A stretch of 64,000 bases of DNA from Janthinobacterium sp. CG3 (GTDB taxonomy: Bacteria > Pseudomonadota > Gammaproteobacteria > Burkholderiales > Burkholderiaceae_D): assembly GCF_000344615.1 (NCBI RefSeq), contig NZ_KB467824.1:4429767-4493766 (forward strand), read 5' to 3'. The notes under the pieces were generated by a model. It did not search any database and had not been told where the DNA came from. It was given only the letters and a program-made list of their open reading frames with translations. The position numbers were made by a program, and so were the translations under genes. Positions 52,310 to 61,373 of the stretch are shown piece after piece (within the stretch, counting starts at the first letter, position 1; the number at the start of each line of letters is the position of its first letter).

Positions 52310-52679
52310 GAATTGGAAGTAAAAAGAAAGACTCAACAGCTTCTGGCTTTTGGGTCTTTTTTTTATTCGCCGTCGACATCGCCAGGCGCGACGCCCGCCC
52401 TGCCCGGTTCTGCCGCGTCGATGCGTAGAATTGCTCGGCGAACGACATGGCGGCGGCGTCGATCGCACAGCGACCTTTGCGAATCATCCGCATGAGTTCG
52501 GCGCCGGCAAGAACACCTTGGCAGCCGTCCGCGCATTGCAATCACGCGGCGAGCTGGGTCGTCGTCAACGAGGCGAAGGGAGTCACGCGGTCGACGCTGG
52601 CGAAATTAAATAATAAACTATAATAATAATTCTTCGCAGCAAACATGTTTCGACTAATTTCCATGCGAGCTCCCTGTCG
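52310..52679. other. Non-coding stretch 3' of tRNA-Pro
   Basis: About 370 bases with a terminator near its start, then GC-rich sequence with short unconvincing frames, turning AT-rich at 52605-52640 (TAATAA clusters). No full-length att-like duplication of the tRNA 3' end was seen within the window. Confidence 0.5.
52327..52365 (+). terminator. Rho-independent terminator of tRNA-Pro
   Basis: AAAGAC-TCA pairs with TGG-GTCTTT around a loop of about 16 bases and is followed by eight T. Confidence 0.75.
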
Positions 52680-53555
52680 ATGCACGCTCTCTTACTGCTG
52701 GCCATGCTGGTATTGGCCAACGCTTCCGCACAAGCCATCGAACCGGCGTGGCACGATTTCGACGTTGGCGTCAGTGACGAGCTGGGCTTTGGCAGCGAGC
52801 GCGTTGCGCTGTTGCTGCGCGCGACAGTCAATGGAAGGAACTGCCATGTCCAGCTCGATACCGGGGCCAGCATAAGCATCCTGTGGCACAGCCAGAGGCC
52901 CGCCGGGGCCCCGCCCCGTCCGGTCCGCGTGACACTGCGGGTGGGCGATGTCGAGCGCGAGATTGAGGCCGACGCGGCAAATTTGGGGCCACTACAGGGC
53001 CAGGCGTGCGCCGGGGTGCTTGCGACTGTAGGGAACGCCTTCTTCGACCATGGCACCCTGACGGTGGACCTCGGCGGCGACCGGTTCGCGTTCGCGGCTG
53101 GGTCAAACTTGGGGAAAGATCCCGCCGCCCAGCCAATGCGCTACTTGCGTTCCGGCACGGAGGGGGGGCACCCGCTAGTCGATGTCGTTCTTGATAATGG
53201 ATTGCGTGGTCAAATGTTGCTCGACACGGGGGCCGCCAGGTTTGGTCTGGCCGCACTCAACGCGACGCAGTGGGAAGCCCTGTCGGGCGGATTGCCGCTC
53301 AAAGTCAACGACCGAGTCCGGGCATTCAATGCGACCAACGCCAAGGATGTCGAATCGTCCGCCTGCTACGAGGCGGTGGTTGCCGGGCACATGACTGTTG
53401 CCGGGAAAAACCTGCGCCAGGCCTTGGTTTCATACTGCCAGGTGCGCAAATTTCAACTGTCCGAGCCACTGATCGGCGTCCTTGGATTGCGCCCATTGGC
53501 GGGTCGCTGCGTGGTGATCGACTACGTTGGGCAGCGCTGGCTGCTGAGCGACTGA
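52680..53555 (+). CDS. Exported retropepsin-like aspartic protease
   Basis: 291 residues. Signal peptide about 1-19 (ending AQA). Two pepsin-like motifs: DTGAS at 60-64 after VQLD and DTGAA at 182-186 after MLLD, each starting a beta-barrel half. This gives a two-lobed single-chain aspartic protease rather than a single retroviral-like lobe. A GVLGLRPLAGRCVVIDY closing strand is present. Substrate unknown. It stands alone in a slightly lower-GC stretch between tRNA-Pro and an IS6-type remnant, so it may be acquired DNA. Start at 52680; no strong ribosome-binding site. Confidence 0.85.
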   Translation: MHALLLLAMLVLANASAQAIEPAWHDFDVGVSDELGFGSERVALLLRATVNGRNCHVQLDTGASISILWHSQRPAGAPPRPVRVTLRVGDVEREIEADAANLGPLQGQACAGVLATVGNAFFDHGTLTVDLGGDRFAFAAGSNLGKDPAAQPMRYLRSGTEGGHPLVDVVLDNGLRGQMLLDTGAARFGLAALNATQWEALSGGLPLKVNDRVRAFNATNAKDVESSACYEAVVAGHMTVAGKNLRQALVSYCQVRKFQLSEPLIGVLGLRPLAGRCVVIDYVGQRWLLSD

Positions 53556-53562
53556 TTTCCCG

Positions 53563-53736
53563 CCCGTCTCCGACCTGACGCTTGTGTCTGCGGGCCATCT
53601 TTTCGATGAACGCCAGGAAGCGCGCTACCCACCGGTTGATCGACGAATGATCCACCGATACGCCGCGCTCATCCATCATCTTTTTGAGAGGACGGTAGCT
53701 CAGCGGGTAAACCCCATACCAGCGGATGCACGCCAA
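53563..53736 (-). pseudogene. IS6-family transposase remnant
   Basis: On the minus strand the sequence reads CIRWYGVYPLSYRPLKKMMDERGVSVDHSSINRWVARFLAFIEK, then ARRHKRQVGDGREI. The first stretch is the N-terminal helix-turn-helix of IS6/IS26-type transposases, which normally continue into a DDE domain. The DDE part and the terminal inverted repeats are missing. Both ends abut other genes. Confidence 0.8.
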
Positions 53737-53754
53737 GCCGTCCGCGGCTGGCTT

Positions 53755-54246
53755 TTACTCGCCGTCCCAGTAGTCGAGCGAGACGCCCTGCTTGCCGATG
53801 ATGCGTCGGCCCTGCCCGTCCATCACGCTGTATTTTCCAGAGTCAGGGAACTCGGCGATTTCCGGCGCCATCTGCGTGCTCACGGCCATGTAGCGCAGTT
53901 CGGCGTCGCTGGTGTTGATGAGCTGGTGCGCGGTCTCGGCGCCGCCGGCCGGGCAGGCGACGATGTCGCCGGCGCGCAGCGGGTAGCGGCGCTCGCCGAT
54001 GCGCAGCTCCCCGCTGCCGGCAATCACGAAGAACATCTTCTCGTTGACGCGGTGGTTGTGGAAGGGGAAGGCGCGCATGCCCGGCGCCAGGCTGATGACG
54101 TTGTAGCCGAGTTGGCGCGCGCCCAGCTGCGCGCCGACCATGGCGATGCGCGGCGCGTAACGTTGCGCCGCCGCGCCGCTGGCGGCGTAGGCCGCCGGCA
54201 GCGCTTGCAGCTCCAGTTCGTCGAGGTTGATGATGGGACGGGTCAT
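53755..54246 (-). CDS. Cupin-domain protein
   Basis: 163 residues. Cupin motif 1 is AFPFHNHRVNEKMFFVIAGSGELRIGERRYPLRAGDIVACPAGGAETAHQL, with HNH, Glu and the later His as metal ligands. It is probably a sugar- or auxin-type cupin of unassigned function. It is divergent from a LysR-type gene, its probable regulator. Confidence 0.9.
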   Translation of the reverse strand: MTRPIINLDELELQALPAAYAASGAAAQRYAPRIAMVGAQLGARQLGYNVISLAPGMRAFPFHNHRVNEKMFFVIAGSGELRIGERRYPLRAGDIVACPAGGAETAHQLINTSDAELRYMAVSTQMAPEIAEFPDSGKYSVMDGQGRRIIGKQGVSLDYWDGE

Positions 54247-54364
54247 GGCGTTCTCCGGGTTCCGCTGTTTCCGATGGACCGATTATAGAAGGCCGCTTTA
54301 TAAAGAAAAATAGCGGCAATCGTAATACACTGTTCGATCAAATTTGACAGTGCGAGGCCTTTGT

Positions 54365-55249
54365 ATGGTTAACCTGAACCGGCTGCAATCGTTCATCGGC
54401 ATCGTCGAGACGGCGTCTTTCACCAAGGCCGCCGAGCGCCTGGGCACCAGCAAGGCAATGCTGAGCTTTCACCTGAAGCAGTTGGAGGCGGAACTGGGCG
54501 TGTCGCTGATCGCCCGCACCACGCGGCGCCTGGCGCTGACCGAGGCGGGCGAGCGCTTCTACGCCGACTGCGTGCGGGTGTTGCGCCAGGCCGAGGCGGC
54601 CATCGACGCCGCCCGCAGCAGCCACCAGACGCTGAGCGGCACCTTGCGCGTGACGTCGACGGCGGAATACGGCGCGCGCTTCGTGGTACCGGCGCTGGCC
54701 GCCTTCGCCGCCGGGCACAGCGCCTTGCAGGTCGATTTTTCGGCCTCGCCGCAGCCGGCCGACCTGATCGCCCAGCAGTTCGACGTGGCGGTGCGGCTGG
54801 GCCGCCTGGGCGACTCCAGCTACCGCGCCGCGCTGGTGACGCGCTATCGGACCATCGCGGTGGCGACGCCGGCCTACCTGGCGCGCCAGCCGCTGCCGCG
54901 CACGCCGGACCAGCTGGGCCGGCTCGACGCCATCGTCCACGCGCGCTTCGAGGGCGGCTTGACGTGGACCGGGCCGGACGGACGGGAATGGGTGACGCAG
55001 CACGCCAAGGGGCGCATCGTCGCCGACAACGCCGCCGCCATGCTCGGCTTCGCGCTAAGCCATTGCGGCGTGACGCTGCTGCCGCACTGGCTGGTGGCCG
55101 ACGACGTCGCCGCCGGCCGTCTGGAGCAGGTGCTGGCCAATTACGCGCTGCCCGAGCAGGGCGTGTTCGCGGTGTATCCGCACACCCCGCACGTGCCGGC
55201 GAAAGTGCAGCGCTTCATCGCTTTTTTGCGCGAGTTTGTCGCGGCTTAA
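54365..55249 (+). CDS. LysR-family transcriptional regulator
   Basis: 294 residues. N-terminal helix-turn-helix (NLNRLQSFIGIVETASFTKAAERLGTSKAMLSFHLKQLEAELGVSLIARTTRRLALTEAGERF) with the substrate-binding domain after about 90. Its C-terminal half fits the LrhA/CrgA-like group. The divergent cupin gene is the likely target (about 120 bases between starts). Confidence 0.92.
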   Translation: MVNLNRLQSFIGIVETASFTKAAERLGTSKAMLSFHLKQLEAELGVSLIARTTRRLALTEAGERFYADCVRVLRQAEAAIDAARSSHQTLSGTLRVTSTAEYGARFVVPALAAFAAGHSALQVDFSASPQPADLIAQQFDVAVRLGRLGDSSYRAALVTRYRTIAVATPAYLARQPLPRTPDQLGRLDAIVHARFEGGLTWTGPDGREWVTQHAKGRIVADNAAAMLGFALSHCGVTLLPHWLVADDVAAGRLEQVLANYALPEQGVFAVYPHTPHVPAKVQRFIAFLREFVAA

Positions 55250-55274
55250 AAAGAACAGCGTTAAGTTGGCGTGT

Positions 55275-55305
55275 CGTAGGTCGGATTAGCGTAGCGTAAT
55301 CCGAC
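55275..55305. repeat. Dispersed inverted repeat
   Basis: CGTAGGTCGGATTA and TAATCCGAC arms; a member of the family represented at 40431-40470. It is followed by TTGGCCGAAGCGAGACGCGCT-like sequence also seen, inverted, next to the copy at 38473. Confidence 0.82.
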
Positions 55306-55363
55306 GATGTTGGCCGAAGCGAGACGCGCTGCTGTGTGCCAACGTTGTCGCGTTACGCCGTTC

Positions 55364-55415
55364 CGGCTAACCCGACGAAAATCGCGTTAAGTGAACGGCA
55401 TGGAGGTCCGACCCC
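55364..55415. repeat. Intergenic repeat, copy B (matches 27623-27673)
   Basis: Starts GCTAACCCGACG and contains ATCGCGTTAAGTGAACGGCA then GTCCGACCCC; direct repeat of the copy at 27623. Confidence 0.75.
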
Positions 55416-55462
55416 GGCTCGGCGCCTTTGGTTTTTTTCAGCGTTGCCGGCGCTTTGATTGA

Positions 55463-56383
55463 CTAGCCGGCGCGCTTGGCGGCGATGGCGTTGCCGGCGC
55501 GGCTGGCGCCTTTGCGGCCCAGATGCGCCGAGATGAACTGGCCGGCGTCGACCACCAGGTCGAGGTCGATGCCGGTGTCGATGCCCAGCCCCCGCATCAG
55601 GTACAGCACGTCCTCGGTGGCGACGTTGCCGGTGGCCCCCTTGGCGTACGGGCAGCCGCCCAGGCCCGACACCGACGAATGGTAGATGGCGATACCCACT
55701 TCCAGGCTGGCGTAGATGTTCGCCAGCGCCTGGCCGTAGGTGTCGTGGAAGTGGCCGGACAGGCGCTTGACGTCGAATTCCCGCGCCGCGCGCAGCATCA
55801 CCGCCTGGGTCTGGCGCGGCGTCGCCACGCCGATGGTGTCGGCGATGTCGATCTCGTCGCAGCCCAGGTCGCGCATGCGCCCGACCACGTCGGCCACCGC
55901 GTCCAGCGGCACCTCGCCCTGGTAGGGGCAGCCGAAGGCGCAGCTGATGGAGCCGCGCAGGCGCACCCCGTGTTCCTTGGCCGCCTTGGCCACGCCCTCG
56001 AAGCGGGCGATCGATTCGACGATCGAGCAGTTGATGTTCTTTTGCGAGAACGCCTCCGAGGCCGAGCCGAAGATGACGACTTCGCCGGCGCCGGCCGCCA
56101 GCGCGGCGTCGAAGCCCTGCATGTTGGGCGTCAGCGCCGAGTAGACCACGCCGGGGCGGCGCGCGATGGCGGCCATCACCTCGCTGCTGGTGGCCATTTG
56201 CGGCACCCATTTCGGCGACACGAACGAGGCCGCCTCGATGTTGGCGAAGCCGGCCCGGCTGAGCCGGTCGATCAACTCGACCTTGACGGCGGCGGCGATG
56301 GTGTCCTTCTCGTTTTGCAGGCCGTCGCGCGGCCCCACTTCGACGATTTTCACATGGTGCGGCAGGCTGGCTTGGGCGTACAT
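55463..56383 (-). CDS. liuE: Hydroxymethylglutaryl-CoA lyase
   Basis: 306 residues. Splits HMG-CoA into acetoacetate and acetyl-CoA, the last step of leucine degradation. Signatures: VEVGPRDGLQNEK near the N terminus (metal-binding Asp), SFVSPKWVPQMATS, GHFHDTYGQALANIYASLEVGI with metal His residues, and GLGGCPYAKGATGNVATED with catalytic Cys. Start codon 1 base beyond ghrA-like stop. Confidence 0.95.
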   Translation of the reverse strand: MYAQASLPHHVKIVEVGPRDGLQNEKDTIAAAVKVELIDRLSRAGFANIEAASFVSPKWVPQMATSSEVMAAIARRPGVVYSALTPNMQGFDAALAAGAGEVVIFGSASEAFSQKNINCSIVESIARFEGVAKAAKEHGVRLRGSISCAFGCPYQGEVPLDAVADVVGRMRDLGCDEIDIADTIGVATPRQTQAVMLRAAREFDVKRLSGHFHDTYGQALANIYASLEVGIAIYHSSVSGLGGCPYAKGATGNVATEDVLYLMRGLGIDTGIDLDLVVDAGQFISAHLGRKGASRAGNAIAAKRAG

Positions 56384-56384
56384 A

Positions 56385-57317
56385 TCAGTATCCTTGTTGG
56401 CGGTTGACGAGGCCGGCGACCGGCAGGCCGGCTTCGAGGCGGCGGATTTTTTCGGCGATTTGCGCGACGCTGTCGCGCCGCACGGTCAGCGCCGAGATGT
56501 GCGGCGTCAGCGTGATGCGCGGCTCCTGCCAGAACGGGTGCTGCATCGGCAGCGGCTCGTTGCGCAACACGTCCAGCGTGGCGCCGGCGATGCGGCCCGA
56601 TTTGATCAGCGTCAGCAGGTCCGGTTCGGCCACGTGGGCGCCGCGGGCGACGTTGATCAGGTAGGCCGACGGCAGCAGCGACGACAACTTGGCGCGGTCG
56701 AGCAGGTTGTGGGTGTCGGGCGTCAGCGGCAGCATGCACACCAGCACGCGGGTGCCGCGCAGGAAGGCGTCGAGGCCGTCGGCGCCGCTGAAGCATTCGA
56801 CCCCGGCCAGCTGCTTCCGCGTGCGGCTCCAGCCGCGCAGCGGGAAGCCGAACGGCGCCAGCGCCTCCAGCACGCGCCCGCCCAGCACGCCCGCGCCGAG
56901 CACGCCGACGGAAAAGTCCTCCTTGCGGTGGGTCGGCAGCGGGCGCCACTGGCCGGCGCGGGCCTGCGCCTCGTATTCGTCGAAGCGGCGGAAGTAGCGC
57001 AGCACCGCGTGCGTCACGTATTCGGCCATCTGCACGCCCATGCCGGCGTCGTCCAGGCGCACCACCGGCACGTGCGCCGGCAGCGCCTCGCCGAACTTGA
57101 GGATGGCGTCGACGCCGGCGCCGGCGTTGAAGATCGCCTTCACTTCGCTCAGCTCGCGCAGGATCGCCTGCGGCGGCGACCACACCAGCGCGTAGTCGCA
57201 GGGGCGCGCCTTCTCGCCCTCGCGCCACACCACCACCTCGGCCTCGGGCAGCAGTTCGGCGAAGTCGGCGACCCATGGATCGGTGTCGCCGTCGGCCCGG
57301 TGTATCAGAATATGCAT
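56385..57317 (-). CDS. ghrA: Glyoxylate/hydroxypyruvate reductase A-like D-2-hydroxyacid dehydrogenase
   Basis: 310 residues. Rossmann motif VLGAGVLGGRVLEAL (GAGVLGG), catalytic Arg in NVARGAHV, Glu in VLRNEPLP and His in LTPHISALT match the GhrA group, which reduces glyoxylate and hydroxypyruvate. The start MHILIHR at 57317 lies 14 bases after the mccA stop. It sits between two leucine-degradation genes with no known step there; either a bystander or an unlinked acid-reduction role. Confidence 0.9.
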   Translation of the reverse strand: MHILIHRADGDTDPWVADFAELLPEAEVVVWREGEKARPCDYALVWSPPQAILRELSEVKAIFNAGAGVDAILKFGEALPAHVPVVRLDDAGMGVQMAEYVTHAVLRYFRRFDEYEAQARAGQWRPLPTHRKEDFSVGVLGAGVLGGRVLEALAPFGFPLRGWSRTRKQLAGVECFSGADGLDAFLRGTRVLVCMLPLTPDTHNLLDRAKLSSLLPSAYLINVARGAHVAEPDLLTLIKSGRIAGATLDVLRNEPLPMQHPFWQEPRITLTPHISALTVRRDSVAQIAEKIRRLEAGLPVAGLVNRQQGY

Positions 57318-57331
57318 AGCCTGGCCTCCCG

Positions 57332-59368
57332 TTAAACGGCTTTGAATGCCAGCAGCGGGGCGCCGTCGGCAACCTGGTCGCCGACCGTGTAGAGGATTTC
57401 CTCGACCAGGCCGTCGTGCGGCGCGGCGATGGTGTGTTCCATCTTCATCGCCTCCATGATGACCAGGGGATCGCCCTTCTTGACTTCCTGGCCGGCGCCA
57501 ACCAGCACCGCCACCACCTTGCCGGGCATCGGCGCGGTCAGGCGGCCGCCTTCTGCCTCGGCCTCGCCGGCGTGCGCCATCGGGTCGTTGTAGTGCAGCG
57601 CGTAGTGCTCGCCGCCGGTGAACACGTGGAACAGCTCGCCGTCGCGGCGCACCGTGCCGTGCACCGCGTTGTCGCCCAGTTTGACGCTCAGGTATAGGCC
57701 GTCGCGCGTCATCAGCGTCAGCGGCTGGCGGTTCAGCAGCCAGCCGTCGTTGTGGTATTCGACCTCGCCCAGGTAGGCCTTGGCCTCGGTCGCCTGCGCG
57801 TACTCGTCGGTGAACGACAGCCGGCGCTGGAAGGCGCTGTTCAGGCGCCAGCCCAGCGCGTTGCCCCACGGGTCGGACGGATGGTTGGCCGACTGCGCCT
57901 CCGCCTGTTCCTTCTCGGCGACGATCAGCGCCACCGCCGCCAGCGCCAGCGCGCCCGGCGGCGCCGGCCGCGGCGCCGGGAACAGTTGCTCCTGGTTGCG
58001 CTCGATCAGGCCGGTGTCGAGGTCGGCGTTGGAAAACGCCGCGCCCTCGACCAGGCGCTTGAGGAAGGCGATGTTGCTGGCCAGGCCGACGATCTGGTAT
58101 TCGGCCAGCGCCTGCGACATGCGCGCCAGCGCCTCGCGGCGGTCGGCGCCCCAGACGATCAGCTTGGCGATCATCGGGTCGTAGAACGGCGAAATGGCGT
58201 CGCCCTGGCGCACGCCGGAGTCGATGCGCACGGCGGCGGGCACGCCGCTGCCTTGTACCCCGCCCAGCGCGAACGCCACGGCGTCCGGCGTGTGCATGTG
58301 GCGCAGCGTGCCGATCGACGGCAGGAAGCCTTTCTCCGGATTTTCGGCGTAGATGCGCGCCTCGATCGCGTGGCCGTGGATGGCCAGTTCGTGCTGCCGC
58401 TTCGGCAGCGCTTCGCCGAAGGCGACGCGCAACTGCCATTCGACCAGGTCGGTGCCGGTGATCATTTCGGTGACCGGGTGCTCGACCTGTAGGCGCGTGT
58501 TCATCTCCATGAAGTAGAACGAGCCGTCCTGGTTGGCGATAAATTCGACGGTGCCGGCGCCGACGTAGCCGACCGCCTTGGCGGCGGCGACGGCGGCCTC
58601 GCCCATGGCGGCGCGGCGCTCGGCCGGCATGTTCGGCGCCGGCGCCTCTTCCAGCACCTTCTGGTGGCGCCGCTGCACCGAGCAGTCGCGTTCGAACAGG
58701 TAGATGCAGTTGCCCAGCATGTCGGCGAACACCTGGATTTCAATGTGCCGCGGGCGCGACAGGTATTTCTCGGCCAGCACCTTGTCGTCGCCGAAGGAAC
58801 TGATGGCCTCGCGCTTGCAGGACGCCAGCGCGGCCTTGAAATCGGCCGAGTTCTCGATGACGCGCATGCCCTTGCCGCCGCCGCCGGCGGAAGCCTTCAG
58901 CAGCACCGGGTAGCCGATTTTGTCGGCCTGGGCGTGCAGGAAGTCGGCGTCCTGGACCTCGCCGTGGTAGCCCGGCACCAGCGGCACCTTGGCTTTTTCC
59001 ATCAGCGACTTGGCGGCCGATTTCGAGCCCATCGCGCGCATCGCCGAGGCCGGCGGTCCGATGAACACCAGGCCGGCCTTGGCGCAGGCGTCGGCGAAGT
59101 CGGCGTTCTCGGACAGGAAGCCGTAGCCGGGGTGGATCGCCTGGGCGCCGGTGGCCAGCGCGACGGCGATGATCTTGTCGCCGCGCAGATAGCTTTCCTT
59201 GGCCGCTGCCGGTCCGATCAGAACTGCCTCATCGCACGCCGCGACATGTTTTGCGTTGGCGTCCGCCTCCGAGTACACGGCGACGGTTTTCATGCCCATG
59301 CGGCGCGCGGTAGCGGCCACCCGGCATGCAATCTCGCCACGGTTGGCGATCAGGATTTTTGTGAACAT
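57332..59368 (-). CDS. liuD: 3-methylcrotonyl-CoA carboxylase, biotin-containing alpha subunit
   Basis: 678 residues. Biotin-carboxylase half (about 1-450) with KILIANRGEIACR, ATP-grasp GGGGKGMRV and MNTRLQVEHPVTEM. A linker and BT-like domain follow, then a C-terminal biotinyl domain with the biotin-carrying Lys in EAMKMEH near 641. Length and HMG-CoA lyase neighbour point to methylcrotonyl-CoA carboxylase rather than acetyl- or propionyl-CoA carboxylase. The beta subunit gene is not in the window. Confidence 0.93.
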   Translation of the reverse strand: MFTKILIANRGEIACRVAATARRMGMKTVAVYSEADANAKHVAACDEAVLIGPAAAKESYLRGDKIIAVALATGAQAIHPGYGFLSENADFADACAKAGLVFIGPPASAMRAMGSKSAAKSLMEKAKVPLVPGYHGEVQDADFLHAQADKIGYPVLLKASAGGGGKGMRVIENSADFKAALASCKREAISSFGDDKVLAEKYLSRPRHIEIQVFADMLGNCIYLFERDCSVQRRHQKVLEEAPAPNMPAERRAAMGEAAVAAAKAVGYVGAGTVEFIANQDGSFYFMEMNTRLQVEHPVTEMITGTDLVEWQLRVAFGEALPKRQHELAIHGHAIEARIYAENPEKGFLPSIGTLRHMHTPDAVAFALGGVQGSGVPAAVRIDSGVRQGDAISPFYDPMIAKLIVWGADRREALARMSQALAEYQIVGLASNIAFLKRLVEGAAFSNADLDTGLIERNQEQLFPAPRPAPPGALALAAVALIVAEKEQAEAQSANHPSDPWGNALGWRLNSAFQRRLSFTDEYAQATEAKAYLGEVEYHNDGWLLNRQPLTLMTRDGLYLSVKLGDNAVHGTVRRDGELFHVFTGGEHYALHYNDPMAHAGEAEAEGGRLTAPMPGKVVAVLVGAGQEVKKGDPLVIMEAMKMEHTIAAPHDGLVEEILYTVGDQVADGAPLLAFKAV

Positions 59369-59449
59369 GGTCTCTTTCTCAAGCTGGCGGCAGGGATTTT
59401 TTTAGTATGCGAACGGTGCTGCGGTAATACTATTGCGCTGGCGGCGCGT

Positions 59450-59479
59450 GTCGGGTTACGCCCGGTGGGCTAACCCGAC
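59450..59479. repeat. Dispersed inverted repeat (GTCGGGTTA...TAACCCGAC)
   Basis: Nine-base arms and the same centre (CGCCCGGTGGGC) as the copy at 34032-34061 in the opposite orientation; placed between mccA and bioB. Confidence 0.8.
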
Positions 59480-59520
59480 CTACGAGGCGCCGCCAGTGCC
59501 GTCGCGATGCGTCGCCGATA

Positions 59521-60570
59521 TCAGCAGGCGCAGCTTTCCTTGGGCGCCGAATCGAGCGTCGCGGCGCGGGTTTTCAAGCCCAGTTTGTTGAGCAGCGCGC
59601 GGTCGTCTTCGGCTTCCGGGTTGTCGGTGGTGAGCAGCTTGTCGCCGTAGAAGATCGAGTTGGCGCCGGCCAGGAAGCACATCGATTGCACCGCTTCGCC
59701 CATCTGGCGGCGCCCGGCCGACAGGCGCACGCGCGCCTTCGGCATGGTGATGCGCGCCACCGCGATGGTGCGCACGAATTCGAACGGGTCGAGCGCGTCG
59801 ATGCCGTACAGGGGCGTGCCCTCGACCTGCACCAGGTGGTTGACCGGCACCGATTCCGGGTACGGGTTCAGGTTGGCCAGCTGGGCGATCAGGCCGGCGC
59901 GCTGCAGCCGCGTTTCGCCCATGCCGACGATGCCGCCGCAGCACACTTTCAGGCCGGCGCTGCGCACCCGGCCCAGCGTGTCCAGGCGGTCCTGGTATTC
60001 GCGCGTGGAGATGACGTTGTCGTAGAACTCGGGCGCGGTGTCGAGGTTGTGGTTGTAGTAGTCCAGGCCGGCGTTTTTCAGGCGGTCGGCCTGGCCCTCT
60101 TCCAGCATGCCCAGGGTGGCGCAGGTTTCCAGGCCCAGGGCCTTGACTTCACGCACCATCTGTTCGACCTTCTCCATGTCGCGCTCCTTCGGGCTGCGCC
60201 ACGCCGCGCCCATGCAGAAGCGGGTGGCGCCGTTGGCGCGGGCCTGGCGCGCGGCGTCGAGCACGGTGTCGATGTCGAGGATTTTCTTGGCTTCGACGCC
60301 GGTGTCGTAGCGCGCCGCCTGCGGGCAGTAGCTGCAGTCTTCCTCGCAGCCGCCGGTTTTGATCGACAGCAGCGTGGCCAGTTCGACGTCGCCGTCCGGG
60401 AAGTTCAGGCGGTGGCTTTGCTGGGCCTGGAACATCAGGTCGTTGAACGGCAGGTCGAACAGCGCCAGCACGTCGTCCAGCGGCCAGGTGGCCGCCTCCG
60501 GCAGGGTGATGGCGGCGACCGGGCGGTGCAGTTCGACGGATTTGGTGGCTTGCGCCTGGGTTTGTGACAT
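59521..60570 (-). CDS. bioB: Biotin synthase (radical SAM)
   Basis: 349 residues. BioB inserts sulfur into dethiobiotin. The radical-SAM motif is C75-x3-C79-x2-C82 (CEEDCSYC); the auxiliary cluster ligands lie in [17 protein letters not shown] and [10 protein letters not shown], and the protein ends ESCAC. The start MSQTQAQ at 60570 has AAGGAA upstream and lies 10 bases after the bioD stop; a longer start at 60591 overlaps bioD. Confidence 0.96.
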   Translation of the reverse strand: MSQTQAQATKSVELHRPVAAITLPEAATWPLDDVLALFDLPFNDLMFQAQQSHRLNFPDGDVELATLLSIKTGGCEEDCSYCPQAARYDTGVEAKKILDIDTVLDAARQARANGATRFCMGAAWRSPKERDMEKVEQMVREVKALGLETCATLGMLEEGQADRLKNAGLDYYNHNLDTAPEFYDNVISTREYQDRLDTLGRVRSAGLKVCCGGIVGMGETRLQRAGLIAQLANLNPYPESVPVNHLVQVEGTPLYGIDALDPFEFVRTIAVARITMPKARVRLSAGRRQMGEAVQSMCFLAGANSIFYGDKLLTTDNPEAEDDRALLNKLGLKTRAATLDSAPKESCAC

Positions 60571-60580
60571 GGTTTTTCCT

Positions 60581-61372
60581 TCAACGTTCAAATGTAGGGG
60601 TGTGGCTGCCCGGCCAGTTCGGCAGGCATGAAAAATTCAGGTACTCGGCGGCGGCCGCGGCCGTCGGCTGCGCCAGGCGCGGCACCCGGCCCAGCAGCGG
60701 CGCCGGAATGCGTTCGACCAGCGCCTCGATGTTCTCGTCGGCGAAGTTCATATCGTCTTGCAGTTCGTTGGCGACCCAGCCGGCCAGCACCAGGCCGCGC
60801 GCGACGACCGCCTCGACCGTCAGCAGCGCGTGGCTGATGCAACCCAGGCGCAGGCCGACCACCAGCACCACCGGCAGGCCCAGCTGCTGCGCCAGGTCGG
60901 CGGTGTCGAAGCCGGCCGACAGCGGCACGCGGAAGCCGCCGACGCCCTCGACCACCACGGCGTCGCAGGCGGCGGCGATTTCGGTGTAGGCGGCCAGGAT
61001 CGGCACCGATTCGATGCTGACGCCTTCGAGTTCGGCGGCGATGTGCGGCGCCGCCGCTTCCCGCAGCAGGTAGGGCGTGGTCAGCGTCGCCAGCATGCCG
61101 ACGTTGCCGGCCTCGGTCAGGCGGTCGGCGTCGTCGTTGTGCCAGGCGCCGTCGCGCAGTTCGGCGCCGGCCGCCACCGGCTTCATGCCGCAGGCGCGCA
61201 CGCCGGTTTGCACCAGCGCGTGCAGCATCGCCGCCGACGTCAGCGTCTTGCCGATTTCGGTGTCGGTGCCGGTGACGAAGCAGGCGAAGCGGTGCGGAAT
61301 ACCCGCCGCCGCCGCCGCCGGCGCCGGCGCAGGTTCGATCTCAATGGCGAGAACGGGATCGTTGAGGCTCAT
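60581..61372 (-). CDS. bioD: Dethiobiotin synthase
   Basis: 263 residues. ATP-dependent ring closure of DAPA to dethiobiotin. P-loop [19 protein letters not shown] is at about 31-49, preceded by an unusual Ala/Pro-rich leader ([12 protein letters not shown]). Also [10 protein letters not shown], and [18 protein letters not shown]. The start at 61372 lies 1 base after the bioF stop; an internal start just before the P-loop would remove the leader. Confidence 0.94.
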   Translation of the reverse strand: MSLNDPVLAIEIEPAPAPAAAAAGIPHRFACFVTGTDTEIGKTLTSAAMLHALVQTGVRACGMKPVAAGAELRDGAWHNDDADRLTEAGNVGMLATLTTPYLLREAAAPHIAAELEGVSIESVPILAAYTEIAAACDAVVVEGVGGFRVPLSAGFDTADLAQQLGLPVVLVVGLRLGCISHALLTVEAVVARGLVLAGWVANELQDDMNFADENIEALVERIPAPLLGRVPRLAQPTAAAAAEYLNFSCLPNWPGSHTPTFER

Positions 61373-61373
61373 A

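Noticed and set aside
53692..53720. GGTAGCTCAGCGGGTA stretch resembling a tRNA D arm
   Set aside because: No matching acceptor, anticodon or T arm; the bases encode the conserved YPLSYR of the IS6-type transposase remnant on the other strand.
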